From positions 21,192,267-21,256,266 of the forward strand of contig NC_021671.1 in assembly GCF_000247815.1 (NCBI RefSeq): a stretch of 64,000 bases of DNA, given 5' to 3'. Under the pieces are notes generated by a model. It was not told the origin of the DNA, searched no databases, and saw only the letters and a list, made by a program, of their open reading frames with translations. This DNA comes from Ficedula albicollis. Its lineage: Eukaryota; Chordata; Aves; Passeriformes; Muscicapidae. Below are positions 28,366 through 41,393 of the stretch, one piece after another (the stretch's first letter is position 1; each line of letters opens with the position of its first letter). The position numbers and the translations under genes were made by a program.

Positions 28366-30390
28366 ATAGCTGGGGTTAAACCATAAAAGTGACAAAACAC
28401 ATTTTTTTTTCATTATTGTATTATGGGAAATGAAACCACTTTAACAACTTCTTTGATTGGTAATATCAGAAAAGAAAAGAATGAAAAACCTACAAAAGAG
28501 ATCAAAGTCTTAATACTTGCACTGAGGTATCCTTAACAAATGAAAACCCAAAAACCCACATTAACATTGCAGTTTTTTGTTAATTAAAAGCTGGATTGGA
28601 AGAACAAGTGCTTTGTTTCAGTTTCCTTTACAAACAATGAAGGGGTGGAATCCTACCTAGATCAAATCAATGGCAAAACTCATAGAAATCACAAGTTGAT
28701 AATTTAGAAGAGTAAAGGATCCTTGGGTGCTTACCTCTTAAAGTGCCTACAAAAGAGCAGCATTTCCAAAGACAACCATTGGACCATTTCTGGTTTTTAC
28801 TTCTCACATTTTGCACGTAAGAAATATTCCCAAGGTCACAAAAAATATTTGTGAGAAAAACTAAAACCAGACTCTAGTGAGAGACCAGTTGTCTCTGTTG
28901 GTCTCATTTATGTGATTCTGTTGTAATATATGATTACACATCTGCTGGCAGATGGAAATGTTTTACTAAATGGGAAAATATATCTGATATCATAGGGATC
29001 ATTTGAGATTTATTAGAAAGTTATCTGGTGCAGACTTTTTTCCCTGTAAAATAAACCCACACAAAGTCCTGCTAAATTATTCACCTAGAGGCCTTTTCCT
29101 CTCACATTGTCTAATTTCTAACTCCCATCTTCCTTCCTAAGACTTGGTCTTCCTCTTTCCTGACACAAAGTCTCAGTGTCCTTGCCTGCTCAGATCCTTT
29201 TCCAGTTGTACATGCATCCATGTCCCGAGATTAGTATTTTCCTGCTTCTACATCTGTATTTATTCTGAACCTTTTCCTTTGGTTCCCAGACTGCTCGGAC
29301 CTCCATGGATGCTCACCTATATTCGGTAAGGCCCTGCCATCCCACAGACCACTGTTCTGCTCAGGACTCTGCCCTCTCTGGTCTCTTCCCCTATGGTTCT
29401 ACCCTGCAAGGCTTTATTTTCCCAGTGTCTACCCAACACAGTAATTACCATTTGTATATTCTCATCTCACTATGCTGACTTTTCCTTGGTCTTTCTTCTG
29501 CTGTTTTGTCTTCCCATCACCTTATCTTCCCACCATTTCAACCTCTTTTTGTTCCTGGAGTTATCATTTCCAGTATCTATGTTGTTATTTTACTCTCCCA
29601 TTTGAGGCTCTCATCTGGTTGTACTTCCAGAGAGGTTTCCAGCTCACCCATCTCCCAGTTTCAGCATCCTTTTTCATAATGACTCTTTGCTCACTCTGCT
29701 TTTCCCGTTATCCATCCCCATTTCTTCCTAGCACCTCCTTCCAATCTAGCCCCACCAGGAGCATTTTTTATCCATTGCTAGTCCACCTAATTCCATGTAT
29801 TTGTCATACTCCTTCCTCTCTTTCTTACAGTGTTTGTTTCATTTCAATTTTCAGTTGAACTTCTCTGCATTAACAAGTGTATTCTCAAGGGAGGGGAGCT
29901 GGGGGCACAGGAGAGACAAACTCTGCTTTTAGATCTGGAATACGACCCTGCCTTAGGTCATCAGGTGGGAGAAGTTATTACATGGATATTGTAGGTGAGT
30001 TTGAGTAGCCCTGACCTGTACCATGACAGTACACATCCCGTCTGGTCAGCTGGGAGTCTGGAGCTCAGCTCGTGTTGTCAGTCTTCAGAATTTTAAGTTG
30101 TAAAACTGTGGTGTACAGCTTTTTCAGATCTTGTTTGAACTTGGAAGGACTGGCAGCTAAAGGCAAAAAGGCATGCACCTGGCACAAAAAACATCTGCCA
30201 AACCTAAGTCCGGATTTCAAAGCACTGAAGCAGCAGAGCGCAACGTTTTATCATTGATGGCAGCATATTTTCTGTGACCTGTTTGGTTAAATTAGCTGGT
30301 GGTTTTATCTGACATTTCTGTAAAAATGAAAATAAAATCAGGCTAAGGAAATACTGCAACTGGAAAATTTAATCTGATATAACTGAAGTT

Positions 30391-30539
30391 TGACATTGCA
30401 GTATGTGAAACAAGGACCTAATATTGGGAAACATCAAATACGCATCATCATAGATGGAACTTCAATGACATTGCAGTATGTGAAACAAGGACCTAATGTT
30501 GGGAAACATCAAATACACATCATCATAGATGGAACTTCA
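30391..30539. repeat. Tandem duplication, 2 x 75 bp
   Basis: The copies are 30391-30465 and 30466-30539, starting TGACATTGCAGTATGTGAAA, with two substitutions. The unit length is a multiple of 3, so a chance frame reads straight through both copies. Confidence 0.92.
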
Positions 30540-31283
30540 GTCCCTGCTGATATGAGTAACAGCTTTAAATAGTCTGAAATATGTTCTAAATAGTTGAGGA
30601 TAAGTTATGAACTGAGCTACAACTCTTGAAATTATCTGATTCTAAACATTTAACCAATGGCTGTATTTAGCCCTTTGTATATAGCAAAACTACTTTTAAA
30701 AGCTTGGTGCAGGCAGACATTATAAATTCTCTGCGTTCTAAGGCCAGGTATGACCACAGTAATCGCAGATTCTGACCTCATGCAAGACAGACTGCAACAT
30801 TTTGCATACTAATTCTTTTATTTAACCTACAACTCACAGAGGAACAAGACACAGTTAGTGTATCTGATTCCAGCTATCCATATGCATGGATTCTGGATGG
30901 CTGTCTCCTGGGCTGGATTCAAGAGAAGAGGTCAAACCTAATGGCTGTAATGACAAGACTGCATCTTAATGGGAACACACCACTAGCAAAACATTCCAAT
31001 TAACAGGGGATGTACTGAGCTGAAATAAATGGCTTCAAGTGATGATCAGCCTGGTGTGAAATTATAAACTCCATTGTTATTATCAAAATGACTAATTAGA
31101 GCTCTGATGCATAATAGCAATCCATTTTTTTTAAATCTGGGGGTCTAAACTGAAAATGTGTTTAGCCTTTTGCAAGACTTCTAGGGAAAAATGAAGAGTG
31201 TGCAGTTTTTAGCTTGTATTTTTATTTAATTGGGGCATTTTTCAGTAAAAAGTATAATGTAATTTCTTTCCCCTATCCCCAGT

Positions 31284-31371
31284 ATTTTTTAAAATTGTGT
31301 TTCTACAGGATGTCCTAATTAGGAGACCCATACTGCATACCCTCAAAAGGTTGAAGGATTTCTCTTCAGCT
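31284..31371 (+). repeat. Dispersed repeat of unknown family, copy B
   Basis: This is the same-orientation partner of 27914-28001, with shared flanking T-run and core CTAATTAGGAGACCCA. Copy B is not followed by a recognisable CR1 3' end. Confidence 0.78.
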
Positions 31372-32357
31372 ATGTACCACTTTTGACTGTGGAAAAAAAA
31401 CAAAAAAGCATGATTTAGTGGGGTAGAGAAAACCAGGACAGCCAGGCTATTCAGGGAAAACTGAGAAGTAGGCATAAGTTTTATATAAGCATTGTAATTC
31501 ACGTAGGTGGCTTTGTCTTTGCAGTTTTCTAACACTGTATAGGACTAAATTATGTTAATTTCTTTTGTACTTCTTCGGAAAGCAATCCACACGCATTTTA
31601 AGGCTTTATCTTCCCTTTGCCCTACAGCTTTCATATCAAGCAAGTAGATGTTAAAAGCAGTTAAAAGCAAGTCTGAATCTGTCCTCTCCATTAATGGGTT
31701 TTTAATTTAAAGCTCTTTGAAACTTTCATCCCCGTTAGCTCAGCCCAGGAGCATGAACCACAATTGTCTGATGCCATGTGCTGGCAGACCAAGTCCTGAA
31801 AAAGCAGTGGCAATTCTTCCACCCCTGGTTAGACACCTCAGCCAATGCTGAATGATGGAAAATAAATCAGATTTCTCTATTTAGTAGAGTACATGAAATA
31901 GGTAAGGCTGAAGATGCCTTGAAATTCCTGCTTTGTTTTTATTTATCTCTCACAAGTGCACTGAAAACTGAAAACATCCATTAATAAATTACAGTCTTGC
32001 TCTTCTTCAAAGATTCCAGGTGAAGCAGAAAAAGTGTGTTTGTAACTGTACACTACCCAAAAATAATATTATTCACTGAAACTTGATATCATACAGAAGA
32101 TAAAAACTCAAAGAATAGGTAAATGAAGGTAATAGAAAAATCTATGTGTCCATATTATTCAGTCATGGTTTACAACATACTTTGAATACTGCAGTCAAAT
32201 GTACAAAATATTGTCACTTGTAATATAAGTCATATATTATAAACTTCTAAAAGTATATTTTACCAAGTTCTTTATATAAAAATTATTTATGGCTCAACTA
32301 TCTATATATTTTCAAAATTTCAGTAATATTTATGATTTATAAAAGTGTCTTAATTAC

Positions 32358-32545
32358 AGAATTAGAGAATAATTTAGTTTGAAAGAGTCCTCTGGAAGTC
32401 TAGCAATCCCTTTCACAGGGAGGGCAGGTTGCCTGGTGACTATTTTGACTGTGTTCAAGGCTAGAAACTCACAGCTCCTTTGTGCAACCTCTGCATCATT
32501 TAAACACCTTCAAAGCAGCAGCAGCCACCTTAGCTGTGCGAGCAC
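32358..32545 (-). mobile_element. Degenerate CR1-like 3' fragment
   Basis: On the + strand the order AGAATTAGAGAATAATTTAG, GAAAGAGTCC, GTGTTCAAGGC and the cysteine/GC-rich stretch follow the reverse-complement layout of a CR1 3' end, but with heavy divergence. Confidence 0.5.
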
Positions 32546-32704
32546 ATGGTCAGCTCCTTGTCCACAGGATCCATGGGGCCTTTTCTGCAGTAGTCAGGGT
32601 TAACAGCTGTTTTTCCAAAATACAGAGTTTGCTTGAAGAAAATCACCAAGTTGTGAAATCCACTGCTTTTAGTGTGATTCCCTGTTGTTTCATTTCCCTT
32701 CTCT

Positions 32705-32898
32705 TTCTTTCATTCACATTTGATTTTCGTGCTAGTCGTTTGACCCTGAGTCTCCACAGCATTTTTTGGTGTACAAATTTCATTTGTACCTAAGACATTT
32801 ATTCTTTCATTCACATTTGATTTTCGTGCTAGTTGTTTGACCCTGAGTCTCCACAGCATTTTTTGCTGTACAAATTTCATTTGTACCTAAGACATTTA
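32705..32898. repeat. Tandem duplication, 2 x 97 bp
   Basis: The copies are 32705-32801 and 32802-32898, with two substitutions. This is the first of three tandem duplications chained over 32705-33380. Confidence 0.93.
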
Positions 32899-32925
32899 TG
32901 AGGTTACCTTTAGGGAACTCTGCAA

Positions 32926-33241
32926 GATGAAACAAAGCAGACTTCTATTTACTTTGAAAAGCACCCAGCAGCTAGTGTCATACAGTGAAGACATACCACA
33001 GCACATATTTAATAATGAGAATGGACAACCTTAAAGGTCTGGACAAACCCATCAAGAACTATTGAAATCTGCTTTTTCAGATGGATGAAACAAAGCAGAC
33101 TTCTATTTACTTTGAAAAGCACCCAGCAGCTAGTGTCATACAGTGAAGACATACCACAGCACATATTTAATAATGAGAATGGACAACCTTAAAGGTCTGG
33201 ACAAACCCATCAAGAACTATTGAAATCTTCTTTTTCAGATG
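32926..33241. repeat. Tandem duplication, 2 x 158 bp
   Basis: The copies are 32926-33083 and 33084-33241, with one substitution near the end. It starts 27 bases after the previous duplication ends and overlaps the next one by two bases. Confidence 0.94.
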
Positions 33242-33380
33242 TGTAGTTTCAAAGTTACATTCAGCAGCAAGGCAGTTTGTTGGGGTTTTTTTTGTTGGGT
33301 TTTTGGGGGTTGTGTAGTTTCAAAGTTACATTCAGCAGCAAGGTAGTTTGTTGGGGTTTTTTTGTTGGGTTTTTGGGGGG
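33240..33380. repeat. Tandem duplication, 2 x 71 bp
   Basis: The copies are 33240-33310 and 33311-33380, starting TGTGTAGTTTCAAAGTTACA and ending in G/T homopolymers whose lengths differ between the copies. Confidence 0.9.
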
Positions 33381-34934
33381 TTTTTTTGGAACATGTTTCT
33401 AAGGGGCTAGAAGTCTGAATTGATAATGTTCATCCAGTTAGTTTTTATTTTGCCACATGTCAATGGACTGCAGCAAAGGCAACATACCCCTGTTATGCCA
33501 AACCTAGGAATCTTTGCTTTTGCTGTCTTCAGCAGCCATGTGTAGATTGTTTGAGAAATAGCTTACACCACTCTAACAAACAAGTAGTAGTCATTATCTG
33601 GAGTGCCCAGATTACTTGTCTGAACAAAAATTTTACCAGCATTTAGTATCCATAATGGAAGGGGCCTCCTTAACTTTACTGGCTTCTGATGACTCTCATT
33701 CAAAGCCCATGGACTCTGTAGGAAAACTAGAATAGCCTTAAGTGCATATTTCTTTAAAGGCATTTGATCTTAGGGAAATTGAATAATCTATAAAATAAGG
33801 ATCAGGATGTTTTTCTCTTGTAAAACTAATTGAAATTCATACAGGGAAAGAACAAAGTAGGCATCATTACTCTTTTATCTCTATTAAGAAATTTTGTTTT
33901 ATCAGGGTTTTTTTAATTAGTTAAATGAGAAATTTAAAGCATTTTAGGGCCTCATGTATTTGGCATGTGATTTGGTTCTTTTTGTTGAAGTGAGATGGTT
34001 ACTATAGAAACAAAGACTTTGGAAGATTTGCGTCAGTGTTAACTTCAGAAACAAATACATTATTAGAAAAACAAAGAAAACAGAGATATTGAATTATAAA
34101 GTAAAATAAATTTCCTATTAATTACAAAACTCATGGGTAAAAGCTAGTTTTATACATTCAATAGGAGCTACTCTGGCAGAAACAAATGAAAAAATTGAAG
34201 TTAATGGAACTGACATTGCAATATTCAGTAATAATATATAGAATATGTAATTTCCAAAGTGTCCCATCTCCTGCATAAACAGTTAGAACAAAGTGAAAGG
34301 CTTACCAAAACCAACTTTTTTTTCCTATCAGAGTGTAACAGTAATTTAGAGAGTAGAGCCTCTCTTGACATAGTTACACAGGCAATATAGGGCATGGTTC
34401 TTCTGGCCCCTCCTCAGCTATTTGCACAATTATTTCTTGGCCATCTCACAGATTTACATGTTTATGTGCAGGGTGAACGAGCTCATGTGCAGAGCTGAGG
34501 AGTCAAAGGCCCCCACTCTGGGAGAGCCTGACACCCTGAGGGTTTGCAAGTCTTGCCAGGCTTTGTTTTCCAAGCATCTGGAGATACAGGAAAGTGTGGA
34601 CCAGGCCAGTAGGAATTAGAGAGGTGTCTGTTGTCCTCTCGTGTACATAACTCACTTTTGACTGTTAATGACACTGTAGTGTTCAAAATCAGGGAACAGT
34701 TGTATTATTGAAATAGTTCCAGGTTGGGATGATCAGCTCAAAACACAGCCATGAAGCTCAGCGAGCTAGAATGAGAGGCCAAGCTGACGTGCAGGTTGAT
34801 TTCACTGGAGTGTTTGCTAAAACACACCCATAGGTACACACATGCCCATGCACATGCTCACAGAGCCATGCTTAAAAGAATGATTCAGTTACAGGCACAG
34901 CTCTTTACTAACAAGAGTGGTTAATAAATCATCA

Positions 34935-35290
34935 ATTGTAGAGCACCCCACTTTGGAAGGGACCTCCCAAGATTATCTGTTTCAACCTTTCATGTCAAAG
35001 GGAACCTAGATGACTATGTAGGCTCTCTGTCCAGTTGCATCTTGAAGACCTCCAGTGATGAGGACTCTCCCTTGTCCCTCGGGAAGCTATTTCAGTAAAT
35101 GGTTGTTCCCTCTGGAAAACATGCCTTTTTTACATTGAGTTGAACTGTCTCCCAGTGCAACTTGTACCCATTGCTCCTTATCTTCTCTACATGACTGCTT
35201 GTGGAAACATGGTCTGCTTGCAGGTGCTCTTTAAGAAGAGGGATATTCTTATGAGGCCCTTTGAGCCTTCACTTATCCAGGGAGAAGAGA
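34935..35290 (-). mobile_element. CR1 LINE fragment, antisense to MID1
   Basis: The + strand reads in reverse-complement CR1 order: TTGGAAGGGACCTCCCAAGA, then CATCTTGAAGACCTCCAGTGATG, then the stretch describing CTCCCAGTGCAACTTGTACCC, GCTCCTTATCTTCTC and a final CCTTTGAGCC segment. It is a moderately diverged 3' fragment. Confidence 0.85.
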
Positions 35291-36131
35291 TCTTATTTCA
35301 GTCAAGGAAAAAAGGAGGAAATTAAAAAGTTGTTGTACAAGACATCAGGCTCAGCACTCAATCAGTATTGTGTGACCTCAAAATGCTATGGGTGACTGTA
35401 TGCAGAAGCACCAGAGAATATTGTGTCCTCCCTCTACACCTCTTGCACTTTGCATTACTCACTCTTTTCACTTTACAGAGCATGTATGAGCACCTGTGTA
35501 GATGCATGCTTTTTTGTGTATGTTTTGTATGGCTAAAGAGAAGGTATTTCTCACAAAATCTATAGGCTTGTCTCTCAGAAACAATGGATGTAGAAAATAT
35601 AGATGTGAAATAATGCACTGGGTAAATCAAGTTCATATCTTTTCTCCAAAGAAAACTTTGTCTGAGATCAAAACCAAACTGAATTAATTGAAGGCATCAA
35701 GTTGAGGCTTCCATGTGCCTTACAGTTTTTATATCTTCCCAAAGTGCCATGAAAAGCATACTTATATAATCAGCACTGACTCATGTTTTCAGCACAAAAA
35801 GTTTGGTAGCCTTGATAGTAGGCAAAACTTCAAAGGCTGTCATAAATCAAATGAATAATTTGTCTGGGGGGGAGTCTGTATAAATTGGTCACATTATGTA
35901 AATATGTCAAATGAGACGTTAAGATCTCCCTGTTTCTTTCTCTGGGAATAATTGGATTTGCACTTCTCTCTAAATTGCTAGTCTTATCAGCAAAAGATAT
36001 GGTCGTTAATTTTTCATTACCTGAATGCCTGTCATACTGTGGTTACAATGTTTACAGAAAAATAAGCAAAGCTATATGGGAGGATTCAGGCAAGCTGTTT
36101 CTACATTTTACTTCTGTTATCCCACCTGAGG

Positions 36132-36290
36132 TAAAGATCAGCAGGCCATGTCAGACTAGCTCAGTTATGCATCCTCGGTTTAGATATGCTGGAATGGATA
36201 AGATGAAAAGCTAAAGATCAGCAGGCCATGTCAGACTAGCTCACTTATGCATCCTCAGTTTAGATATGCTGGAATGGATAAGATTAAAAG
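36132..36290. repeat. Tandem duplication, 2 x 80 bp
   Basis: The copies are 36132-36211 and 36212-36290, starting TAAAGATCAGCAGGCCATGT, with three substitutions. It lies 35 bases upstream of a CR1 copy that contains its own tandem duplication. Confidence 0.92.
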
Positions 36291-36324
36291 TTCTAAGATT
36301 CTTTGTAAATCATTCAAAGTCATA

Positions 36325-37225
36325 AAATCATAGAATATGCTGAGTTGGAAGGGACCCAGCATGATCATTGAGTGTAGCTCTGGCCCTGCACAGGACACCC
36401 CAACAATCCCACCATGTGCCTGAGAGCATTGTTCAAATGGTTGTTGATCTCTGTCAAACTTGGTGCTGTGACCACTTCCCTGGGGAGTCTATTCCATGGC
36501 CAACCACACTCTGGGTGAAAACCCTTTTACTGAAAACCAAACTAAACCTCTCCTGACCCAGCTTCATGCTGCTTCCTTGTGAGCTGTCACTGGTCATGAG
36601 AGGGAAGAGATTGGTACCTGCCCCTCTGCTTCCCCTCGTGAGGATGTTGATGACCACAGTGGGGTCTCCCCTCAGCCTCCTCTTCTCCAGGCTGAGCAGA
36701 CCAAGTGTCCTCATCTGCTCCTCGTTTGGCTTCCCCTCAAGGCTCTGGACCATCCCCATGGTCCTCCTTTGGACAGTCTCCAATAGCTCGATGGATTTTT
36801 GATTGGGGTCTCCCCTCAGCCTCCTCTTCTCCAGGCTGAGCAGACCAAGTGTCCTCATCTGCTCCTCGTTTGGCTTCCCCTCAAGGCTCTGGACCATCCC
36901 CATGGTCCTCCTTTGGACAGTCTCCAATAGCTCGATGGATTTTTGATATTGTGACACCCAGAGCTGCCCCCAGCCCTGGAGGTGAGGCTGCCCCAGCTCA
37001 GAGCAGAGCAGGACAATCCCCTCCCTTGCCCAGCTGGCCATGCTGTGCCTGATGTCCCCAGGACAGGGCTGGCTCTCCTGGCTCCAGGGCTCTGCTGACT
37101 CATGTTCAACTTGTCACTGACCAGGATCCCCAGGTCCCTTTTCATGGCTCTGCTCTTCAGCCTCTCCTTCCCCAGTCTATACACACAGCCTGGATTGCTC
37201 TGTCCTAGGTGCAGAATCTGGAAAT
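36325..37225 (-). mobile_element. CR1 LINE, 5'-truncated, about 0.9 kb, with C-terminal reverse transcriptase remnant
   Basis: This is the best-preserved transposon of the window. On the + strand it begins at the element's 3' end (AAATCATAGAAT, GTTGGAAGGGACC). On the minus strand it carries a broken C-terminal reverse transcriptase reading frame with recognisable pieces such as RLGKERLKSRAMKRDLGILV and LLETVQRRTMGM, then LGLLSLEKRRLRGDP. Frames change several times, so it is dead. A 144-bp segment inside it is duplicated in tandem (36660-36803 and 36804-36947), which repeats 48 codons in frame. Confidence 0.93.
36660..36947. repeat. Perfect 2 x 144 bp tandem duplication inside CR1
   Basis: The copies are 36660-36803 and 36804-36947, identical by eye. 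A standard CR1 has this region once, so the duplication arose after insertion or during assembly. Confidence 0.94.
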
Positions 37226-37346
37226 CTAGTATATATATATGCACTTATAAATTGCTTCTGTTTTTTGAGGATTAAATTTTCTCTTTTCTGATGACTAAAT
37301 TTACTAGTGCAAATTTGTATGCTTAATATTAAGGCCATAAACAAAG

Positions 37347-37778
37347 AATCTCATCCTTATTTAATTTGTAAAATTTTTAGTCTTTTCCTGTTAGAAGTTG
37401 CAGAGCTGTTATTGGTTGTTCCAGTTCTGTTAGAGAACACACAGGCCTTTCCTTTGTGTTTTGCCTTTCAGGTGAAAATCTGTTCTAACTCAGAAGAGTA
37501 AAAACAATGTTTTAGAAATTGAAACAGACCCGTGTTTGTGAGTTTGAAATCTTACAGGTGCAATCTCATCCTTATTTAATTTGTAAAATTTTCAAAGTCT
37601 TTTCCTGTTAGAAGTTGCAGAGCTGTTATTGATTATTCCAGTTCTGTTAGAGAACACACAGGCCTTTCCTTTGTGTTTTGCCTTTCAGGTGAAAATCTGT
37701 TCTAACTCAGAAGAGTAAAAACAATGTTTTAGAAATTGAAACAGACCCGTGTTTGTGAGTTTGAAATCTTACAGGTGC
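37347..37778. repeat. Tandem duplication, 215 and 217 bp
   Basis: The copies are 37347-37561 and 37562-37778, starting AATCTCATCCTTATTTAATT, with a few substitutions and a two-base indel near the start. Confidence 0.93.
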
Positions 37779-37893
37779 ACATATCTGGGCTTGTAGTTGC
37801 ACTTTTTCCACTAAAAACATCCTTTGGTTTCATATGCACATATCTGGGCTTGTAGTTGCACTTTTTCTCCTAAAAATATCCTTTGGTTTCATA
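37776..37893. repeat. Tandem duplication, 2 x 59 bp, chained to the previous one
   Basis: The copies are 37776-37834 and 37835-37893, starting TGCACATATCTGGGCTTGTA. The first copy overlaps the last three bases of the preceding 217-bp copy. Confidence 0.92.
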
Positions 37894-40800
37894 GGATATG
37901 ATCTATCACCTTGCAAACTATAGCAGATTTTTTTTTAATGTACTTTTAAATGTCTTGTGGGGATCAGAATTCAGTGGTGATATCACAAACATTCTGGCAC
38001 AATCCAGTAATTCTTAACTCATAGAAGTTTTATTCCAGTTTTTCTTTTCAAACTGTGTGTAATCAGAAATAAAAAATAGAAAATAATGTATGGTATATAG
38101 TCATGGGATCTCAATTATCTATGAAGTAGAACTGGCTTATGTTTTATGCTCAGGCATGCTGCAAGTGATTATAGGAGCACAGTAAAAATAAACTACAGGA
38201 CTACTTGCAAACATACCTTCTTGAGCTAAAATTCTCTACTTTGAAGTATCCTCATGTAATTGTTCATACTAGCATGCACAACTCATCAGTTGATACAAAT
38301 GGATTAAATCACATTAGTAAAATGAAATACATCTGTGATCATCTGCAAAGCTGAGATAAGTGAACTGCAAGTCTGCTGTGGCTTTCCCATGGAATGTTTG
38401 CTTCTGCCTGGTTTGATTTTTTTAATCATTGCATATACATTATTGAGGACTGTTGGAAAATAATGCATCCCTGAATTATTGGCCTCTCAAATGATAGTTA
38501 GATTAACACTGAATTGATTATTTAATTTCTTTGTGAAAGTCCACTCCATTAAGGAGTGAAAAATATTATCTTAGCAGGGGATGAAGTTTTTTTCTTTGGC
38601 TGTTCTGCTGTATGTAGCATGCATCCCTCATCCCTTGAGCATTTTCCTGACCATCCATATTGCTTTCAGACCTTCCTCCCAGAAACTCTTGGCACCATAC
38701 TCTGCCAGCAAAACAAGAGCCAGAAACTGAGTTCAACTCAGGTTCATAAAGTCTAGCAGAAGGTGAGAGGCATGTTGTAGCAGCAGCTGGACAGGTAACA
38801 GCATCTCCAGAAAAATGAAGTGAAATTATGAGCATGTTTTGGAAGCAGGAGTAGTGAGGGGAGACCAGGGTGTCTGGGAATGGAGCTGGATGCACTGATC
38901 AGGTAAGGGAAGGAAAACCTTTAGTACTGTACATTAAATGAGAGAGGATGGTACTTCTGCCTGCTGAGTGTCTCCTTGGTATGCTTTTCCTCCATTTACA
39001 CAAAGCCAATGAGAGTTCCTGGGTGTGCCAGACCTTCTAGCCATGCTAGGAGATGGACTCACAGCTTCATTCCCTGGATGGACAATTATTATCCTCAGGA
39101 GGGCAATCAATAAATATCCTTCAGTGTGCTCTTTGCTATGCTGAGAAACAAAGGCAGAAGAGTGCAGCTGCCCCAAGTGTCAGCTTTATTACAGGCCAGC
39201 AGAAAGAGCTGAATTAGCTTGTGACAGCTCCACCACTGCTACCTAATGCAGACCAAATCACCACCTTGACTTCTCCATTTCGTAGCTATCTAGCTGCCCT
39301 TTCTAACCTGCCAGCTTTGCATAACACTGAATTGTTTTTACACACACCCGCTTAGATAAGATGGAATTTTTCAACCGCAAAATGCAGTAATATGTATTGA
39401 CTGATTAAACCCAGATTTTTTTCCACAATAAAACCTCTTAAATAAATACAACTTTCAGAAATGCTTAGGCAGATATCTGCAGAAACCGGGACTTTAACAA
39501 CACTGCATAAATTTTGGTTCTTTAGATAATATTTTTGTTTTGTTTTCATATAGATGCCTGTCATTTGTTAGGTGGAAAATTGTGGAAAAATTTCAGGTTT
39601 TGGAATGAATATTTCCCAGGTCTTGCTTGAGCAGGATTACATTATGTATCTCGTGGGCAGGAGCTCATGTTGAACTCCTGGTTTTAAATACATTCCATGT
39701 CCTGGGAGGCTGGAAGTACATTTAGCTAGGGTGCTGCAGGACAGCTGTGCAATAGTTCAAGTTGTCCTTAACCCCCTTCATTGTACTGGATTAGCCCATG
39801 GGGAAAAGAATGAGTTTATAAGCCCTCTACCTCGCCACAATAAGTCTTTAATGACATGCATTAAATTCAGGGTGTCTGGTATTTGTTGTGCTCTTTTAAC
39901 ACTTCAGCTTCCAGTTTGACTCCTGCATTTAGGCAGGAAAAGGTCAAGTATATTGTGGTCTCAAATATATTTTTACACTTCTGCAAACCTTTATTAACTC
40001 ACCTATCAGTCCGAACTGTATTTTAGTTTTTAATGTAGTCAGATGCTAAATCTATTCCAAAAGAGAAGAAGCAGTGAAGGAAGACTGAAGAGCAACTCCC
40101 TAGACAGATTAATGTAGTTAAATAAAAGGGCAGAACTACACTTGCAAATGGCAAGAACCCCTAGTATATTTGAGGGCATGGCCTTGCAGAGACACAAGAG
40201 TGTAATTGGAGAATTTTGAATGTTTAGAATATTGCTTTCTCAGTTAATAAAGATTTTATGTGGTCAAGAATTTGAAGTGCTTGGATTTCCTTTAGTTTTC
40301 ACAGTGTCCTATGTTAAATAGATATTAATAAGAAATTGTGACATTCCTATGAAATATGGAAATATTCAATACTCAACTTTGTTAACATCATTGGAGTCAT
40401 AATGGCTTCCCATGCAGATATTTTCATTGCACTTTTAATAAAAATAGTCCTGGACAATTAATTAACAGTGCAGTATCTCATGGGTCTTTCCTTGTGATGT
40501 GCTATAATCACTTGAGGTAAAAATCCTAGTCCCCAGGAGTCTATCAACATCATAGCTGTTATTTCTTTGCACATAGGAATGTGGAGTGTAGTTGTCAGGC
40601 TCTGCACGTTTGAGACTTGAGGTCAATCATTCCTATTAAAATGTTACCATTCCCTGGCTGGAGAAATACAGAGTTGATCACATGAATACTACAGAAGAGT
40701 AGTCATCTGTTTCAGGACAAGCACATAGAATAAAAATTAGTTTAAGTTTTTCCATGTGCACCTGGCATGTCCATTTAAATAAAGAACACCAAAGGAAGCA

Positions 40801-41393
40801 TTAAGCTCACATATACCCCAAACCTGGCTCAAAACTGCCCTTGATATTCTGTCAGTTATTCTGGATTTGATTGGCAACCTTTTTAATAGGTTAGACACAA
40901 GTCCTGGAGGCAACAGGACTAGTTCATGGGGTATGTCACTATGACGAGGTGAAAATATACCTGGAGCACATGCAGAAAAATGGCTTTGAATCAGGAGGAA
41001 AACATTTCAGTGAAGATGTGTCTGCATGGACTGTGTTAGTGACAGGGAGTATATTTATGATCTCTAACCAGCCTGCAAGTACTAAAGATTGATCTGCCAT
41101 GTCAGCATCGCTCTGGTTTCCCTGCTGGCTTGAGTAAGTTAGAATGTGATCACGCTCCAGCTTTGCAATGTTTTATTCCTCATCTGCAGCAGTGTAACTG
41201 TGTGGCTTTAAGTTGCACACTTTAACCAAGTCTGGAAATGTATAAACTGTTTCACTTTGACTGACTGTAAAGAGGTGATGGGAGGGGGACAGTGGTTCTC
41301 CTTTGCAAACCTTTGCAATTACTAAACTTAATTTCCACTAGGCAAAGTTGTTTTCTTTAAACCAGGAGATAGCCTCAAAATATGCTTTACTCT

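Noticed and set aside
29472..29858. 128-codon hydrophobic frame, membrane-like
   Set aside because: It comes from a pyrimidine-rich block (29090-29870), where all + strand frames look rich in Phe, Leu, Ser and Pro.
31729..31757. tRNA-Ile-like start (CCCGTTAGCTCAG...GAGCATG), possible tRNA-derived SINE head
   Set aside because: The A-box region resembles tRNA, but no B box, no anticodon arm and no SINE tail follow within 80 bases, so chance or a very degraded fragment is more likely.
36454..37041. 195-codon minus-strand frame as a gene
   Set aside because: It is the C-terminal remnant of a CR1 reverse transcriptase with an internal 48-codon duplication, so it is transposon debris and not a host gene.
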